A DNA stretch of 64,000 nt, taken from contig DATNID010000034.1 of the NCBI GenBank assembly GCA_035604615.1, positions 10,607-74,606 on the forward strand. Direction: 5' to 3'. Of this stretch, positions 16,804 to 28,515 are shown piece by piece. A program made the position numbers and the translations under genes. A model generated the notes under the pieces. It made no database searches. It was not told where the DNA came from and saw only the letters and a list, made by a program, of their open reading frames with translations. The stretch is from DATJLY01 sp035604615. GTDB taxonomy: Bacteria > Pseudomonadota > Alphaproteobacteria > ATCC43930 > CGMCC-115725. Numbering within the stretch: the first letter of the stretch is position 1; each line of letters begins with the position of its first letter.

Positions 16804-18375
16804 ATGCTCTATTTCCAAACGTGGAAAGTGGTGCTCATCCTGGCTGTGTGCGCGCTGGGCCTGCTATTTTCCGCAATGAACTTGGTCCCGGCGGACTCGA
16901 TCGCGCGCTGGCCGAGCTTCGTGCCCAAGAAGCAGGTGAGTCTCGGCCTTGATCTGCGCGGCGGCTCCTATCTCCTTTATGAAGTCGACATGCAGGCCGC
17001 CGAGAAGGACGAGCTCGAGAACGTCGTCGACGGGCTCAGGACCGCGCTCGTCGCTGCCAAGATCGGCTACACCGGGCTCGCGGTCGACGGCGATCATGTG
17101 GCCTTGGTGCTGCGCGATCCGGGCGGCGCGAACGATGTCCGCGATATCGTTCAGAAGCTCGATCCCAATCTCGCCATGACGGTGAGCGCCGCCGGCGCAG
17201 TCTCGCTGGCGCCCAGCGACGCGGAGCGCACGCAGCGTCGCTCTGCGGCGATCGAGCAGTCGATCGAGATCGTGCGGCGCCGCATCGATGAGACCGGCAC
17301 CAAGGAGGCGACCATCCAGCGCGTCGGCCAGGACCGCATCCTGGTCGAGCTGCCCGGCATCGACGATCCCGAGCGGGTCAAGGCGCTCATCGGCAAGACC
17401 GCGAAAATGACGTTCCAGCTCGTCGATGTGAATGCGTCAGTCGAGGATGCGCGGCGCGGCAAGCTGCCGCCGGGCGACGAGCTGTTCCAATCGACCGAGA
17501 ACCGGACGGGCATGCCCGATTCATACGTCGTGCGGCGGCGCGTAATGGTGAGCGGCGACACGCTGACCGACGCCCAGCCGTCCTTTAACAACAATGTCCC
17601 GGTCGTAAGCTTCAAGTTCGATTCGATCGGCGGACGGCGTTTCGCCGACGCGACGCGCGAGAATGTCGGCAAGCCCTTCGCGATCGTGCTCGACAACAAG
17701 GTTATCAGCGCACCCGTGATCAAGGAGCCGATCCTCGGCGGCTCGGGCATCATCGAGGGCAGCTTCTCGGTGCAGACGGCCAGCGACTTGGCGCTGCTGT
17801 TGCGCGCGGGCGCGCTGCCGGCGCCTCTCACCATTCTCGAGGAGCGCACGGTCGGGCCCGATCTCGGGGCCGATTCGATCCATGCCGGCGCGCTTGCGAG
17901 CATCGTCGGCATCGTGCTCGTCGTCGTCTTCATGGTGCTGTTCTACGGGCTTTTCGGCCTCTTTGCCGATGTCGCGCTGTTCTTCAACCTCTGCATCATG
18001 CTGGCGAGCCTGTCGCTCCTGGGCGCTACCTTGACGCTCCCAGGCATCGCCGGGATCGCGCTCACCATGGGCATGGCGGTCGATGCCAACGTCCTCATCT
18101 ATGAGCGCATCCGCGAGGAGTTGCGCGGCGGCCGGTCGATCATCTCGTCGCTCCAGGCGGGCTTCGAGCGCGCTTTCGGCACCATCCTCGACAGCCACGT
18201 CACCACGCTCGTTGCCGGCGCGCTGATGTTCTGGCTGGGCGAGGGACCGATCAAAGGCTTCGCCGTCACGTTGAGCATCGGCGTCCTTACCTCGCTGTTC
18301 TCGGCTATCCTGGTGACGCGGCTCCAGATCGTCACTTGGCTGCGCCGCACCAAGCCCAAGTTCGTGCCCATCTAG
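16804..18375 (+). CDS. secD: Protein translocase subunit SecD
   Basis: 523-aa RND-family Sec auxiliary subunit that uses the proton gradient to pull preproteins through SecYEG. TM1 is near the N-terminus, followed by the conserved KQVSLGLDLRGGSYLLYEV, a large periplasmic domain, and five C-terminal TM helices from about residue 360. LTMGMAVDANVLIYERIREE is the conserved helix carrying the proton-relay Asp. Normal length. It is separated from secF by 9 bp. Confidence 0.97.
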   Translation: MLYFQTWKVVLILAVCALGLLFSAMNLVPADSIARWPSFVPKKQVSLGLDLRGGSYLLYEVDMQAAEKDELENVVDGLRTALVAAKIGYTGLAVDGDHVALVLRDPGGANDVRDIVQKLDPNLAMTVSAAGAVSLAPSDAERTQRRSAAIEQSIEIVRRRIDETGTKEATIQRVGQDRILVELPGIDDPERVKALIGKTAKMTFQLVDVNASVEDARRGKLPPGDELFQSTENRTGMPDSYVVRRRVMVSGDTLTDAQPSFNNNVPVVSFKFDSIGGRRFADATRENVGKPFAIVLDNKVISAPVIKEPILGGSGIIEGSFSVQTASDLALLLRAGALPAPLTILEERTVGPDLGADSIHAGALASIVGIVLVVVFMVLFYGLFGLFADVALFFNLCIMLASLSLLGATLTLPGIAGIALTMGMAVDANVLIYERIREELRGGRSIISSLQAGFERAFGTILDSHVTTLVAGALMFWLGEGPIKGFAVTLSIGVLTSLFSAILVTRLQIVTWLRRTKPKFVPI

Positions 18376-18384
18376 GCCCGCCCC

Positions 18385-19329
18385 ATGTTCCGCCCGCTCA
18401 TCGTCATCAAGCGCATCCCCAACATCGACTTCATGGCGCTTCATTGGTTCGGTTTCGCGCTCTCGGGCATGCTCGGCGTGGCGTCGATCGTGCTGTTCCT
18501 GGTGCAGGGGCTCAATTACGGCATCGATTTCAGCGGCGGGACCATCATCGAGGCGCGCACGCAGGGGCCTGCCGACATGGCGCAGATGCGCGCCACGCTC
18601 GACGGGCTGGGCCTGGGCGAGGTGCAGCTCCAAGGCTTCGGCGCACCGAACGAGGTACTGCTTCGCCTCCAGCGCCAGCCCGGCGACGACAAGGCCCAGG
18701 AAGCCGCGGTCGCCAAGGTGAAGGCGAAGCTTGGCACCAGCGTCGAGTATCGCCGCACCGAGGTTGTCGGACCGACGGTCGGCGCAGAGCTGATCCGGGC
18801 CGGCGTCATCGCCACCGTGCTCGCGCTTCTCGCCATCGCGGCCTATGTGTGGTTCCGCTTCGAATGGCAATTCGGCGTCGGTGCGATGCTGTCGACGCTC
18901 CACGACACGGTCACGACGGTAGGGCTGTTCTCGCTCCTGCAGATCGAATTCAACCTGACCACGCTCGCCGCCATTCTTACCATTGCCGGCTATTCGATCA
19001 ACGACACGGTCGTGATTTACGACCGTGTCCGCGAGACCATGCGAAAGCATCGCACGATGGATTTCCGTACCCTCATAAACAAGGCCCTCAACGAGACGCT
19101 GTCGCGCACCATCCTGACCGTGTCGACGGTGGCGCTCGCGGTGCTGTCGCTCCTCATCTTCGGCGGCGAGGTGCTGCGCGGCTTCTCGATCGCGATGCTG
19201 TGGGGCGTGGTGATCGGCACCTACTCGTCGCTTTTCATCGCCGCGCCGCTGCTCTACTACATCCGGCCCAAGCGCTCGGCGCCGGCACGCGAAGCCGCCG
19301 CCGAGGCCGAGGCGAAAGAGGCCACTTGA
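18385..19329 (+). CDS. secF: Protein translocase subunit SecF
   Basis: 314-aa partner of SecD. Six hydrophobic segments; family signatures GIDFSGGTIIEAR after TM1, and TIAGYSINDTVVIYDRVRE with the conserved Asp-Arg pair in the TM4 region. It begins 9 bp after secD, and its stop overlaps the next ATG (TGATG, 19327-19331), so it is translationally coupled to the Mth938-like gene. Confidence 0.97.
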   Translation: MFRPLIVIKRIPNIDFMALHWFGFALSGMLGVASIVLFLVQGLNYGIDFSGGTIIEARTQGPADMAQMRATLDGLGLGEVQLQGFGAPNEVLLRLQRQPGDDKAQEAAVAKVKAKLGTSVEYRRTEVVGPTVGAELIRAGVIATVLALLAIAAYVWFRFEWQFGVGAMLSTLHDTVTTVGLFSLLQIEFNLTTLAAILTIAGYSINDTVVIYDRVRETMRKHRTMDFRTLINKALNETLSRTILTVSTVALAVLSLLIFGGEVLRGFSIAMLWGVVIGTYSSLFIAAPLLYYIRPKRSAPAREAAAEAEAKEAT

Positions 19330-19706
19330 TGGACGTGACGCCGCTCATCCCGGCCGATCGTCAAGTGATCGAGAGCTATGGCAGCGACGGATTCCGGGTG
19401 AGCGGCGCGGCCCATTCCGGCGCGATCATCGTCTTTCCCGATGCGACCCGCGCCTGGTCGGTGGCGGCAATGGACCAAGTCACGCTCGCGAGCCTTGATC
19501 CAGTGATAGCGCGCGGCGGGGTCGAGATCCTGCTCATCGGTTGCGGCCGGCGCATGGCGCTGGTGGCGAAGGAATTGCGCGCCAGCCTCAAGGCGGCCGG
19601 CATCGTCGTCGACGCCATGGACACGGGCGCGGCCTGCCGCACCTACAACGTTCTCCTCGCCGAGGACCGCCGTGTCGCGGCGGCGTTGCTGCCGCCGGCG
19701 TCTTGA
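19329..19706 (+). CDS. Mth938-like (NDUFAF3 homologue) protein
   Basis: 125-aa soluble protein of the Mth938/DUF498 family, whose human member NDUFAF3 is a complex I assembly factor. Signature strands and loops are visible: YGSDGFRVSGAAHSGAIIVF, VEILLIGCGRRMALV, and the C-terminal MDTGAACRTYNVLLAEDRRVAAALLP. Start overlaps the secF stop. Bacterial function is not established; coupling with the Sec auxiliary subunits suggests a role in membrane-protein insertion or assembly (inference). Confidence 0.88.
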   Translation: MDVTPLIPADRQVIESYGSDGFRVSGAAHSGAIIVFPDATRAWSVAAMDQVTLASLDPVIARGGVEILLIGCGRRMALVAKELRASLKAAGIVVDAMDTGAACRTYNVLLAEDRRVAAALLPPAS

Positions 19707-19723
19707 ACGCGCGCCGGACATGA

Positions 19724-19745
19724 AAACGGGGCCGTTCGGCCCCGC
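19724..19745 (-). terminator. Intrinsic terminator after the PuuD-like gene
   Basis: Perfect 7-bp GC stem (19727-19733 with 19738-19744) around a 4-nt loop. On the minus strand it is followed by GTTTT, the form of a Rho-independent terminator 32 bp past the PuuD-like stop. The plus side lacks a T-run (CTTCC), but the hairpin could also help end the secDF-Mth938 transcript. Confidence 0.65.
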
Positions 19746-19776
19746 TTCCAATCACGTTTCCATCGGCGTCATTCGT

Positions 19777-20283
19777 TCATGCGAAATGGAACGCGGTCAT
19801 GCAATAGACCATCGGGATCGACAAAAGCGTGTTGGTGCGCGAAGCGAGCCCCGCGACTCGTGCCGCCTTCTTTTTCTGGTCGTCGGTGGCCTCAACCATG
19901 CCCAGCACCTTCTGCTGGTTCGGCCAGATGATGAACCACACGTTGAACCACATGATCGTGCCGAGCCACATGCCGATGCCGATCGTGGCAATTTGCCGGC
20001 TGTGGCTGCCGATGCCGATCAGGATCGCCGATCCGAGATAGCCGTTCATGTACGCGAGCAGCAGCCCGAACACGATGGTCGACATCGCACCCCAGCGGAA
20101 CCACCACAGCGCCTCCGGCATGATGAAGCGCGGGATTGCCGGCCTTAATTCAGCCGGGATCTTGGGCATGGTCGGCGTCTGGGTGAAGTTGAAGTAGTAG
20201 AGATGCCCGATCCACATGATGCCGCTCAAGATGTGCAGCCAGCGGAAGCAAAGCACCCACCATGCAGTGCTGACGAATTCCAT
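19777..20283 (-). CDS. Urate hydroxylase PuuD-like membrane protein, no cytochrome domain
   Basis: 168-aa integral membrane protein with about four TM helices, resembling the N-terminal membrane domain of PuuD (PF06181): WLHILSGIMWIGHLYYFNF (His residues in TM1/TM2), PEALWWFRWGAM, then IATIGIGMWLGTIMWFNVWF and IIWPNQQKVLGM. Full PuuD has a C-terminal cytochrome c domain, which is absent here, so this is a stand-alone family member and urate activity is not certain. A second short membrane peptide is encoded 13 bp upstream on the same strand. No other purine genes adjoin. Confidence 0.75.
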   Translation of the reverse strand: MEFVSTAWWVLCFRWLHILSGIMWIGHLYYFNFTQTPTMPKIPAELRPAIPRFIMPEALWWFRWGAMSTIVFGLLLAYMNGYLGSAILIGIGSHSRQIATIGIGMWLGTIMWFNVWFIIWPNQQKVLGMVEATDDQKKKAARVAGLASRTNTLLSIPMVYCMTAFHFA

Positions 20284-20296
20284 GGCGTTCCCCCGC

Positions 20297-20389
20297 TCAG
20301 GCGATGATGTGGATGAGGCCGATGACGATGAGCGTCAGGACGAAGCCCAATGTCACGGTCTGCCCGAGCGAATCCAGCGGGTTCTTCAT
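20297..20389 (-). CDS. 30-aa single-span membrane peptide
   Basis: Frame of 31 codons read directly: MKNPLDSLGQTVTLGFVLTL continuing to IVIGLIHIIA and TGA. It starts at ATG 20389 behind AAGAAGAGGG, a strong ribosome binding site, and ends 13 bp before the PuuD-like gene. A polar N-terminus is followed by one hydrophobic helix of about 17 residues. The layout suggests a small subunit or assembly peptide of the PuuD-like protein (inference). No family known to me. Confidence 0.6.
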   Translation of the reverse strand: MKNPLDSLGQTVTLGFVLTLIVIGLIHIIA

Positions 20390-20449
20390 GATACCCTCTT
20401 CTTCATGTTTGGCCCTTTCCCCTGGCCGGTGCCTCTATCATAGCATAGG

Positions 20450-21340
20450 GTGAATCGTCGGCAATCCATGCGGATGAGGCGTCGAAGGACCGAGGACGGC
20501 GAGCTCTCGCGGCTGGCGCGGCTGGTGCGGGAGCATGACCGCGACCGCTTCCTGACGGCGCTCTTCGCTCCGGCCGATCGCCGCGAGTCGCTGTTGGCGC
20601 TCTACGCATTCAACTACGAGGTGGCGAAAACGCGCGAGATGGTGAGCGAGCCGATGCTCGGTCGCATGCGGCTGCAATGGTGGCGCGACAGCATCGCCGC
20701 CATCTATGACGGCACGCCCGTGCGCCGTCACGAGGTGGTCGAACCCCTGGCGCAGGCGATTCGCGCCAATCGCCTAACGCGCGTACATTTCGACCGCCTC
20801 ATCAACGCGCGCGAGGCCGATCTCGACGACGCGCCGCCCGCCGATCTCGCGGCGCTCGAGGCCTATGCCGAGGCGAGCTCTGTGCCGCTGGTGCTCCTGG
20901 CGCTCGAGGTGCTGGGCGTGCGCGATGAGATGGCTGCGAGCGCCGGGCGCGCGATCGGCATCGCCTTCGCGCTCGCGGGGCTGTTGCGTGCGGCGCCGTT
21001 TCACGCGCGCGCGCACCGCGCATATCTCCCCGCCGACCTTGTCGCGGCGCGCGGCATCGAGCTCCATCGCACCCTGTTCGAATTGAGGCCCACGCCCGGG
21101 CTAGCCGACGTCGCGGCCGCCGTCGCCGCGCGCGCCCGCGCCCATCTCGATGCCGCTCGGACGCTGCGGCCCCAGGTGCCGCGCGCGGCGCTGCCGGCGC
21201 TGCTGCCGGCGGTGTTGGCGGGACGCTCCCTCTCCGCGCTCGAGCGCGCCGGATACGACGTGCTCGCGCCGCGCTTGGCCCGCCCCGATGGCGGCAAGGC
21301 TTGGCGTCTCGCGTTCGCCGCGACGTTCGGGCGCTACTGA
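20450..21340 (+). CDS. Squalene/phytoene synthase-fold protein, NDUFAF6 type
   Basis: 296-aa helical protein of the squalene/phytoene synthase superfamily: FLTALFAPADRRESLLALYA, NYEVAKTREMVSEPMLGRMR, LQWWRDSIAAIY, later IGIAFALAGLLRAAPFHARA and YLPADL. The two Asp-rich motifs that bind prenyl diphosphate in true synthases are missing (the positions read YEVAKTREM and GLLRAAPFH), as in the NDUFAF6-like branch linked to complex I assembly. It is therefore probably not a carotenoid or squalene synthase. Start is GTG 20450 or ATG 20468. The NDUFAF3-like gene lies under 1 kb upstream, with the PuuD-like pair in opposite orientation between them. Confidence 0.8.
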   Translation: MNRRQSMRMRRRRTEDGELSRLARLVREHDRDRFLTALFAPADRRESLLALYAFNYEVAKTREMVSEPMLGRMRLQWWRDSIAAIYDGTPVRRHEVVEPLAQAIRANRLTRVHFDRLINAREADLDDAPPADLAALEAYAEASSVPLVLLALEVLGVRDEMAASAGRAIGIAFALAGLLRAAPFHARAHRAYLPADLVAARGIELHRTLFELRPTPGLADVAAAVAARARAHLDAARTLRPQVPRAALPALLPAVLAGRSLSALERAGYDVLAPRLARPDGGKAWRLAFAATFGRY

Positions 21341-23022
21341 GGCTGGGGCCGGATAAACTCGGGGAAATCCTCTTCCCAGAATTCGGCCGCGCCGCGCGTG
21401 CCGGCTTTGCGCTGCTCGACCTCGCGCTGGCGCAGCTCGACGCGCCTGATTTTGCCGGAGATCGTCTTGGGCAGATCGCCGAACTCGATGCGGCGCACGC
21501 GCTGATAGGGCGCGAGTCGCGCCCTGAGCCGCGCCAGGATGTTGTGCGCGGTGGCGCGGTCGGGCGCGTGGCCTGCGGCGAGCACGACGAACGCCTTGGG
21601 CACTACCAGCCGTTGTGGATCGGGCGAGGGGACGACCGCCGCCTCCGCCACGGCCTCGTGCTCGATGAGGACGCTCTCGATCTCGAACGGGCTGATGCGA
21701 TAGTCGGATGATTTGAACACGTCGTCGCTGCGGCCGACATAGGTGATGCGGCCGTCGGCGGCCTTGGTTCCAGTGTCACCGGTGCGGTAATGCGCGCCCT
21801 CGACCGGCTGCAGGGTGCCGTCGTCGCGCTGGTAGCCTTGCATCAGGCCGAGCGGGCGCGGCACGAGCGCGACCACGATCTCGCCGTCCGAGGATTCGTC
21901 GCCATGCTCGTCGAGGATGGCCATGCGATAGCCAGGCAGCGCCTGCCCCATCGAGCCCGGCACGATCGGCTGGCCGGGCGTGTTGCCGACCAATGACGTG
22001 GTCTCGGTCTGGCCATAGAAGTCACGCACGGTGAGGCGCCACACGCGCTCGACATGGGCGATCACCTCGGGATTGAGTGGCTCGCCTGCCGACAGCGCTT
22101 CCCTGATCCGCACCGGCCACGACGCCAGGTCCTGCTGCACCAGCATGCGCCACACGGTGGGTGGCGCGCAGAAGGTGGTGACGCCGCACCGCACCACCAC
22201 GTCCAGCGTCTCTTTCACATCGAAGCGCGGCTGGGTCAGCGCCACCACCGTCGCGCCGGCGTTCCACGGCGCGAAGACGCTGCTGTAGGCATGCTTGGCC
22301 CAGCCCGGCGAGGAGATGTTGAGATGGACGTCGCCGGGCTTGAGCCCGACCACGTAGAGGGTCGAGAGGTGCCCCACCGGATAGCTCTGATGGCTGTGCA
22401 GCACCATCTTCGGCTTCGCGGTGGTGCCCGAGGTGAAATAGAGCAGCAGCGGATCGTCGGCCTTGGTCTCGCCCTCGGGCGCGAAGTCTTGCGGCCGGTC
22501 ATAGGCGTCCTCGAACCGATGCCAGCCCGCCGCGTCGCCGACCGCGATCCTGGTGTAGCTGCCCTTGAGCGTGGCAAAGCGCGGCGTGAGCGCGGCCGGA
22601 ACAATGGCGCGGCGGATGCGTCCGCGCTGGAATCGGTCCTCGAGATCGGCCTCGGCGAGGAGCGTCGTCGCGGGGATCAAGACCGCGCCCAACTTCATCA
22701 GCGCGAGCATCGCCTCCCACAATTGCCGCACGTTCGGGAGCAGCAGAAGGACGCGGTCGCCGCGCGCAACGCCGAGCGCGCGCAGATGGTTCGCCACCTG
22801 GTTCGAGCGCGTGCGGAGCTGGCCGAAGGTCAGCTTCTCTTCGCCTTCACCTACGAGCCACAGTGCCGGAGCGTCCGCCGGCAGATGATCGAAATAATCG
22901 AGCGCCCAGTTGAAGCGGTCGAGCGCGGGCCAGCGGAAATCGCGCACCGCCGCTTCGTAGTCGGTCCGGTGCCGCAGCAGCAAATCGCGCGCGGCGAGAA
23001 AGGCGCTCGCTCGGTCCGGCAT
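21334..23022 (-). CDS. Acyl-CoA synthetase, medium-chain/benzoate-ligase-like
   Basis: 562-aa ANL-superfamily ligase that activates a carboxylic acid as acyl-AMP and then transfers it to CoA. P-loop YFTSGTTAKPKMVLHSH (about residue 190), then GDVHLNISSPGWAKHAYSS as in acetyl-CoA synthetase and medium-chain acyl-CoA ligases; DFYGQTETT (A5); YRTGDTGTK (A7); GRSDDVFKSSDYRI (A8, hinge); catalytic Lys in PKTISGKIRR (A10). The acid substrate cannot be read from sequence. I place the start at ATG 23022 because GGGGGAGG lies 9 nt upstream; ATG 23031 would abut the ribosome binding site. It converges with the NDUFAF6-like gene, overlapping it by 7 bp. Confidence 0.88.
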   Translation of the reverse strand: MPDRASAFLAARDLLLRHRTDYEAAVRDFRWPALDRFNWALDYFDHLPADAPALWLVGEGEEKLTFGQLRTRSNQVANHLRALGVARGDRVLLLLPNVRQLWEAMLALMKLGAVLIPATTLLAEADLEDRFQRGRIRRAIVPAALTPRFATLKGSYTRIAVGDAAGWHRFEDAYDRPQDFAPEGETKADDPLLLYFTSGTTAKPKMVLHSHQSYPVGHLSTLYVVGLKPGDVHLNISSPGWAKHAYSSVFAPWNAGATVVALTQPRFDVKETLDVVVRCGVTTFCAPPTVWRMLVQQDLASWPVRIREALSAGEPLNPEVIAHVERVWRLTVRDFYGQTETTSLVGNTPGQPIVPGSMGQALPGYRMAILDEHGDESSDGEIVVALVPRPLGLMQGYQRDDGTLQPVEGAHYRTGDTGTKAADGRITYVGRSDDVFKSSDYRISPFEIESVLIEHEAVAEAAVVPSPDPQRLVVPKAFVVLAAGHAPDRATAHNILARLRARLAPYQRVRRIEFGDLPKTISGKIRRVELRQREVEQRKAGTRGAAEFWEEDFPEFIRPQPQ

Positions 23023-23085
23023 GTTCGTCATCCTCCCCCGGGTCTCGCACGAGCATGCCACAGGCCGAGGCGGGCGTGAACGCGG

Positions 23086-24438
23086 CTACTGCGCCGCCGC
23101 CACGTCCTCGCCCGCGAGCCAATGGTCGAGCGCGGCGCGCGCCCGGCGCACGATCAACGGTTTCTTCTCGGCCCGGTTGGCGCGCGTCATGGCGCCTGCC
23201 GGCAGCGGCGGAAACAGGCCGAAATTCACGTTCATCGGCTGGAACGTGCCGGCGTCCGCGCCGCACGTGATGTGCGCCAGGAGCGCGCCCAGCGCGGTCT
23301 CGGACGGCGGCGGCTCGGGCACGGCGCCACGCCGTTCTGCAGCCGCAAACCGTCCGGCGACGAGACCGATCGCCGCGCTCTCGACATAGCCCTCGACGCC
23401 GGTGATCTGGCCGGCGAAGCGAAGCCGGGGCATGACCTTGAGGCGCAACAGCGGGTCGAGGAGGCGCGGGCTGTTGAGGAAGGTGTTGCGGTGCAGGCCT
23501 CCGAGGCGCGCGAACTCGGCGCGCTCGAGGCCGGGGATCATGCGCAGGATGCGGACCTGCTCGCCATGCTTCAGCTTGGTCTGGAATCCGACGATGTTGT
23601 AGAGCGTGCCGAGCGCGTTGTCCTGGCGCAACTGCACCACGGCATAGGCGCCGCGCCCTGTGCGCGGGTCGGTGAGGCCAATGGGCTTCATCGGTCCCCA
23701 GCGCAGCGTGTCGGGCCCGCGCGCAGCCATCACCTCGATCGGCAGGCAGCCCTCGAAATAGGGCGTGTCCGTCTCCCATCCGTGGAACGACGCGCAATCG
23801 CCGGCAAGCAGCGCGGCGAGGAAGACTTGATACCGCTCCTTGTCGAGCGGGCAATTGATGTAGTCGGCGCCGTCGCCCTTGCCGTAGCGCGACTGCCGCC
23901 AGGCGCGATCCATGTCGATGGTCTCGGCGTGAACGATGGGCGCGATGGCGTCGAAGAAGGCGAGCGATGCTTGGCCGGTCAAGTCGCGGATCGCGTGCGC
24001 GAGCGGCGGCGCGGTCAAGGGCCCGGTGGCGATGACGACGCTCTCCCAGGATTCCGGCGGCAGCGTCGCCTCCTCGCGTACCAACGAGACGCCGGTCGCG
24101 GCCAGGAGCCGCTCCTCGACGCAGCGGGCGAATCCATCGCGATCGACCGCCAGCGCGCCCCCCGCGGGAAGGCGATTGGCGTCGGCGCATGCCAACACGA
24201 GCGAGCCGAGACGCCGCATCTCCTCGTGCAGCAGCCCGACCGCGTTATTGTCTGCATCGTCGGAGCGGAACGAGTTGGAGCACACCAGCTCGGCCAGCCG
24301 GCCGGTCAGGTGCGCCTCGGTCGTCCGTACCGGGCGCATCTCGTGCAGCACCACGGCAACGCCGGCGCGCGCCAGTTGCCACGCGGCCTCCGACCCGGCG
24401 AGGCCGCCGCCGATGACGTGGACGGGAGCATTCGTCAT
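23086..24438 (-). CDS. trmFO: Folate-dependent tRNA (uracil-54-C5)-methyltransferase TrmFO
   Basis: 450-aa FAD/folate enzyme forming m5U54 in the tRNA T-loop, using methylene-THF as carbon donor and NAD(P)H. N-terminal Rossmann motif VIGGGLAGSEAAWQLA (about residues 9-24), then LHEMRPVRTTEAH, ELVCSNSFRSDD with a conserved Cys, YINCPLDKERYQVF, and C-terminal QPMNVNFGLFPPL. Length is typical. This is the flavin-dependent type rather than SAM-dependent TrmA, and is standard for alphaproteobacteria. Confidence 0.96.
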   Translation of the reverse strand: MTNAPVHVIGGGLAGSEAAWQLARAGVAVVLHEMRPVRTTEAHLTGRLAELVCSNSFRSDDADNNAVGLLHEEMRRLGSLVLACADANRLPAGGALAVDRDGFARCVEERLLAATGVSLVREEATLPPESWESVVIATGPLTAPPLAHAIRDLTGQASLAFFDAIAPIVHAETIDMDRAWRQSRYGKGDGADYINCPLDKERYQVFLAALLAGDCASFHGWETDTPYFEGCLPIEVMAARGPDTLRWGPMKPIGLTDPRTGRGAYAVVQLRQDNALGTLYNIVGFQTKLKHGEQVRILRMIPGLERAEFARLGGLHRNTFLNSPRLLDPLLRLKVMPRLRFAGQITGVEGYVESAAIGLVAGRFAAAERRGAVPEPPPSETALGALLAHITCGADAGTFQPMNVNFGLFPPLPAGAMTRANRAEKKPLIVRRARAALDHWLAGEDVAAAQ

Positions 24439-24468
24439 TCCGCCGTTTGTAACTCCTCCTTCGTGAGC

Positions 24469-25482
24469 TCAGGTCTTGAACACCTGATCGACGAATTTGT
24501 TGGTGTAGAGGGTCGAAGCGTCCTTGACGTCGGCAATGCCGATCTCGCGCAAGCCGTCGACGGCGGACTGCCACAGGCGCGGCACGTTGCGCAGCAGGTT
24601 CTCGCGGCCCTCGGCGAGCCACATGGAGCGCGTCACCTCTTCCTGCACGGCAACGATGCTGGCGAGATCGTTCATGCGGGGGATGTCGTAGTCCTTGGCG
24701 GCGCGCTGGAAGATGGGTGCCAAGGGCTGGTCCATGATTTCCACCACCGACGCCTTGAGCGCGCGCAGCAGGCGCAGAACCAGCTCCGGCTTCGTTTCGG
24801 CCGTCTCCTTGGTGCAGAAATAAAGAAGCCCCGGGGCGGGGATGATGGAATCGATGTTCAAATACTCGAGCGGCTCGCCGATGCGCTTCAGCGTGACCAC
24901 GATCGGCAGGTTGCAGATGAAGCAATCGAGCCTACCCTTGCGGATGAGCTCGACCTCGCCGGGGCTGTTGCCGGCGACGACGATGTTCGCCTCGTCCCTG
25001 CGCACGCCCGCCTTGGCCATCGCCACCTGCACCAGCAGCTCGGACAAGCCGCCGACCGACAGGACGCCGACGGTCTTGCCGCGCAGATCGGCGCCGCTCC
25101 GCACCGGCTTGTCCTTGAGGCTGACGATGTTGAAGCCGACGCGCTGCGACAGCGCCGCGAAGGCGTAGAACGGCGCGCTGCGCGTGGCGACGGTGCGGAT
25201 GAAATCGATGCTGGCGATGTAGCTGAACTGCACCTGGCCCGCGACCACGAGCTGGAACGCCTCGGCGTTGCCGGGCGGGCCGATCACCTTGACGTCGAGC
25301 CCCTCGCGTGCGAAATGCCCGCCCGACACGGCGTTCATCACGTCGATGAAGGTCGGATCGTAGCCGAACGGCGTGCTGAAGGTGATGCTGTCGGCGGCGC
25401 GCGCCGAGCGGATGATGGCTGGGCTGGCGACGATTGCCGCCCCCGCCGCCGCCGATTTCAGGAACCGTCGCCGCGTGGTCAT
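24469..25482 (-). CDS. ABC substrate-binding protein with Tat signal, NMT1-like
   Basis: 337-aa binding protein. The N-terminus TTRRRFLKSAAAGAAIV is a good twin-arginine signal (RRRFLK then a hydrophobic stretch ending SARA), so it is probably exported by the TatBC system encoded in this window. The mature part shows the NitT/TauT-type layout: FARDGLDVKVIG-like segment, AGQVQFSYIASIDF, DLRGKTVGVLSVGGL. The ATG at 25482 is preceded by GGAGGAG. No transporter genes adjoin; the ligand is unknown. Confidence 0.82.
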   Translation of the reverse strand: MTTRRRFLKSAAAGAAIVASPAIIRSARAADSITFSTPFGYDPTFIDVMNAVSGGHFAREGLDVKVIGPPGNAEAFQLVVAGQVQFSYIASIDFIRTVATRSAPFYAFAALSQRVGFNIVSLKDKPVRSGADLRGKTVGVLSVGGLSELLVQVAMAKAGVRRDEANIVVAGNSPGEVELIRKGRLDCFICNLPIVVTLKRIGEPLEYLNIDSIIPAPGLLYFCTKETAETKPELVLRLLRALKASVVEIMDQPLAPIFQRAAKDYDIPRMNDLASIVAVQEEVTRSMWLAEGRENLLRNVPRLWQSAVDGLREIGIADVKDASTLYTNKFVDQVFKT

Positions 25483-25508
25483 GCTGCTCCTCCCGTGACG
25501 CGCAGGTC

Positions 25509-28364
<2,856 letters not shown>

Positions 28365-28515
28365 GGGGGCAATATAGCGGCGGCGGGCGCGCCAGCGCCA
28401 CCACCGCCCGCTTCACCTTCTGGCGTGCGGACGATGGCGGGGCGCGCTAAGATGGCGGGTGATCCACCAGCGGGCATGCCGGGCCGCCTGCCGCAGCGAG
28501 GAAGGACCAAGGGAC

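Noticed and set aside
20450..21340. Squalene/phytoene synthase for carotenoids or hopanoids
   Set aside because: Both Asp-rich substrate motifs are missing and no other terpenoid genes adjoin; fits the NDUFAF6-like branch.
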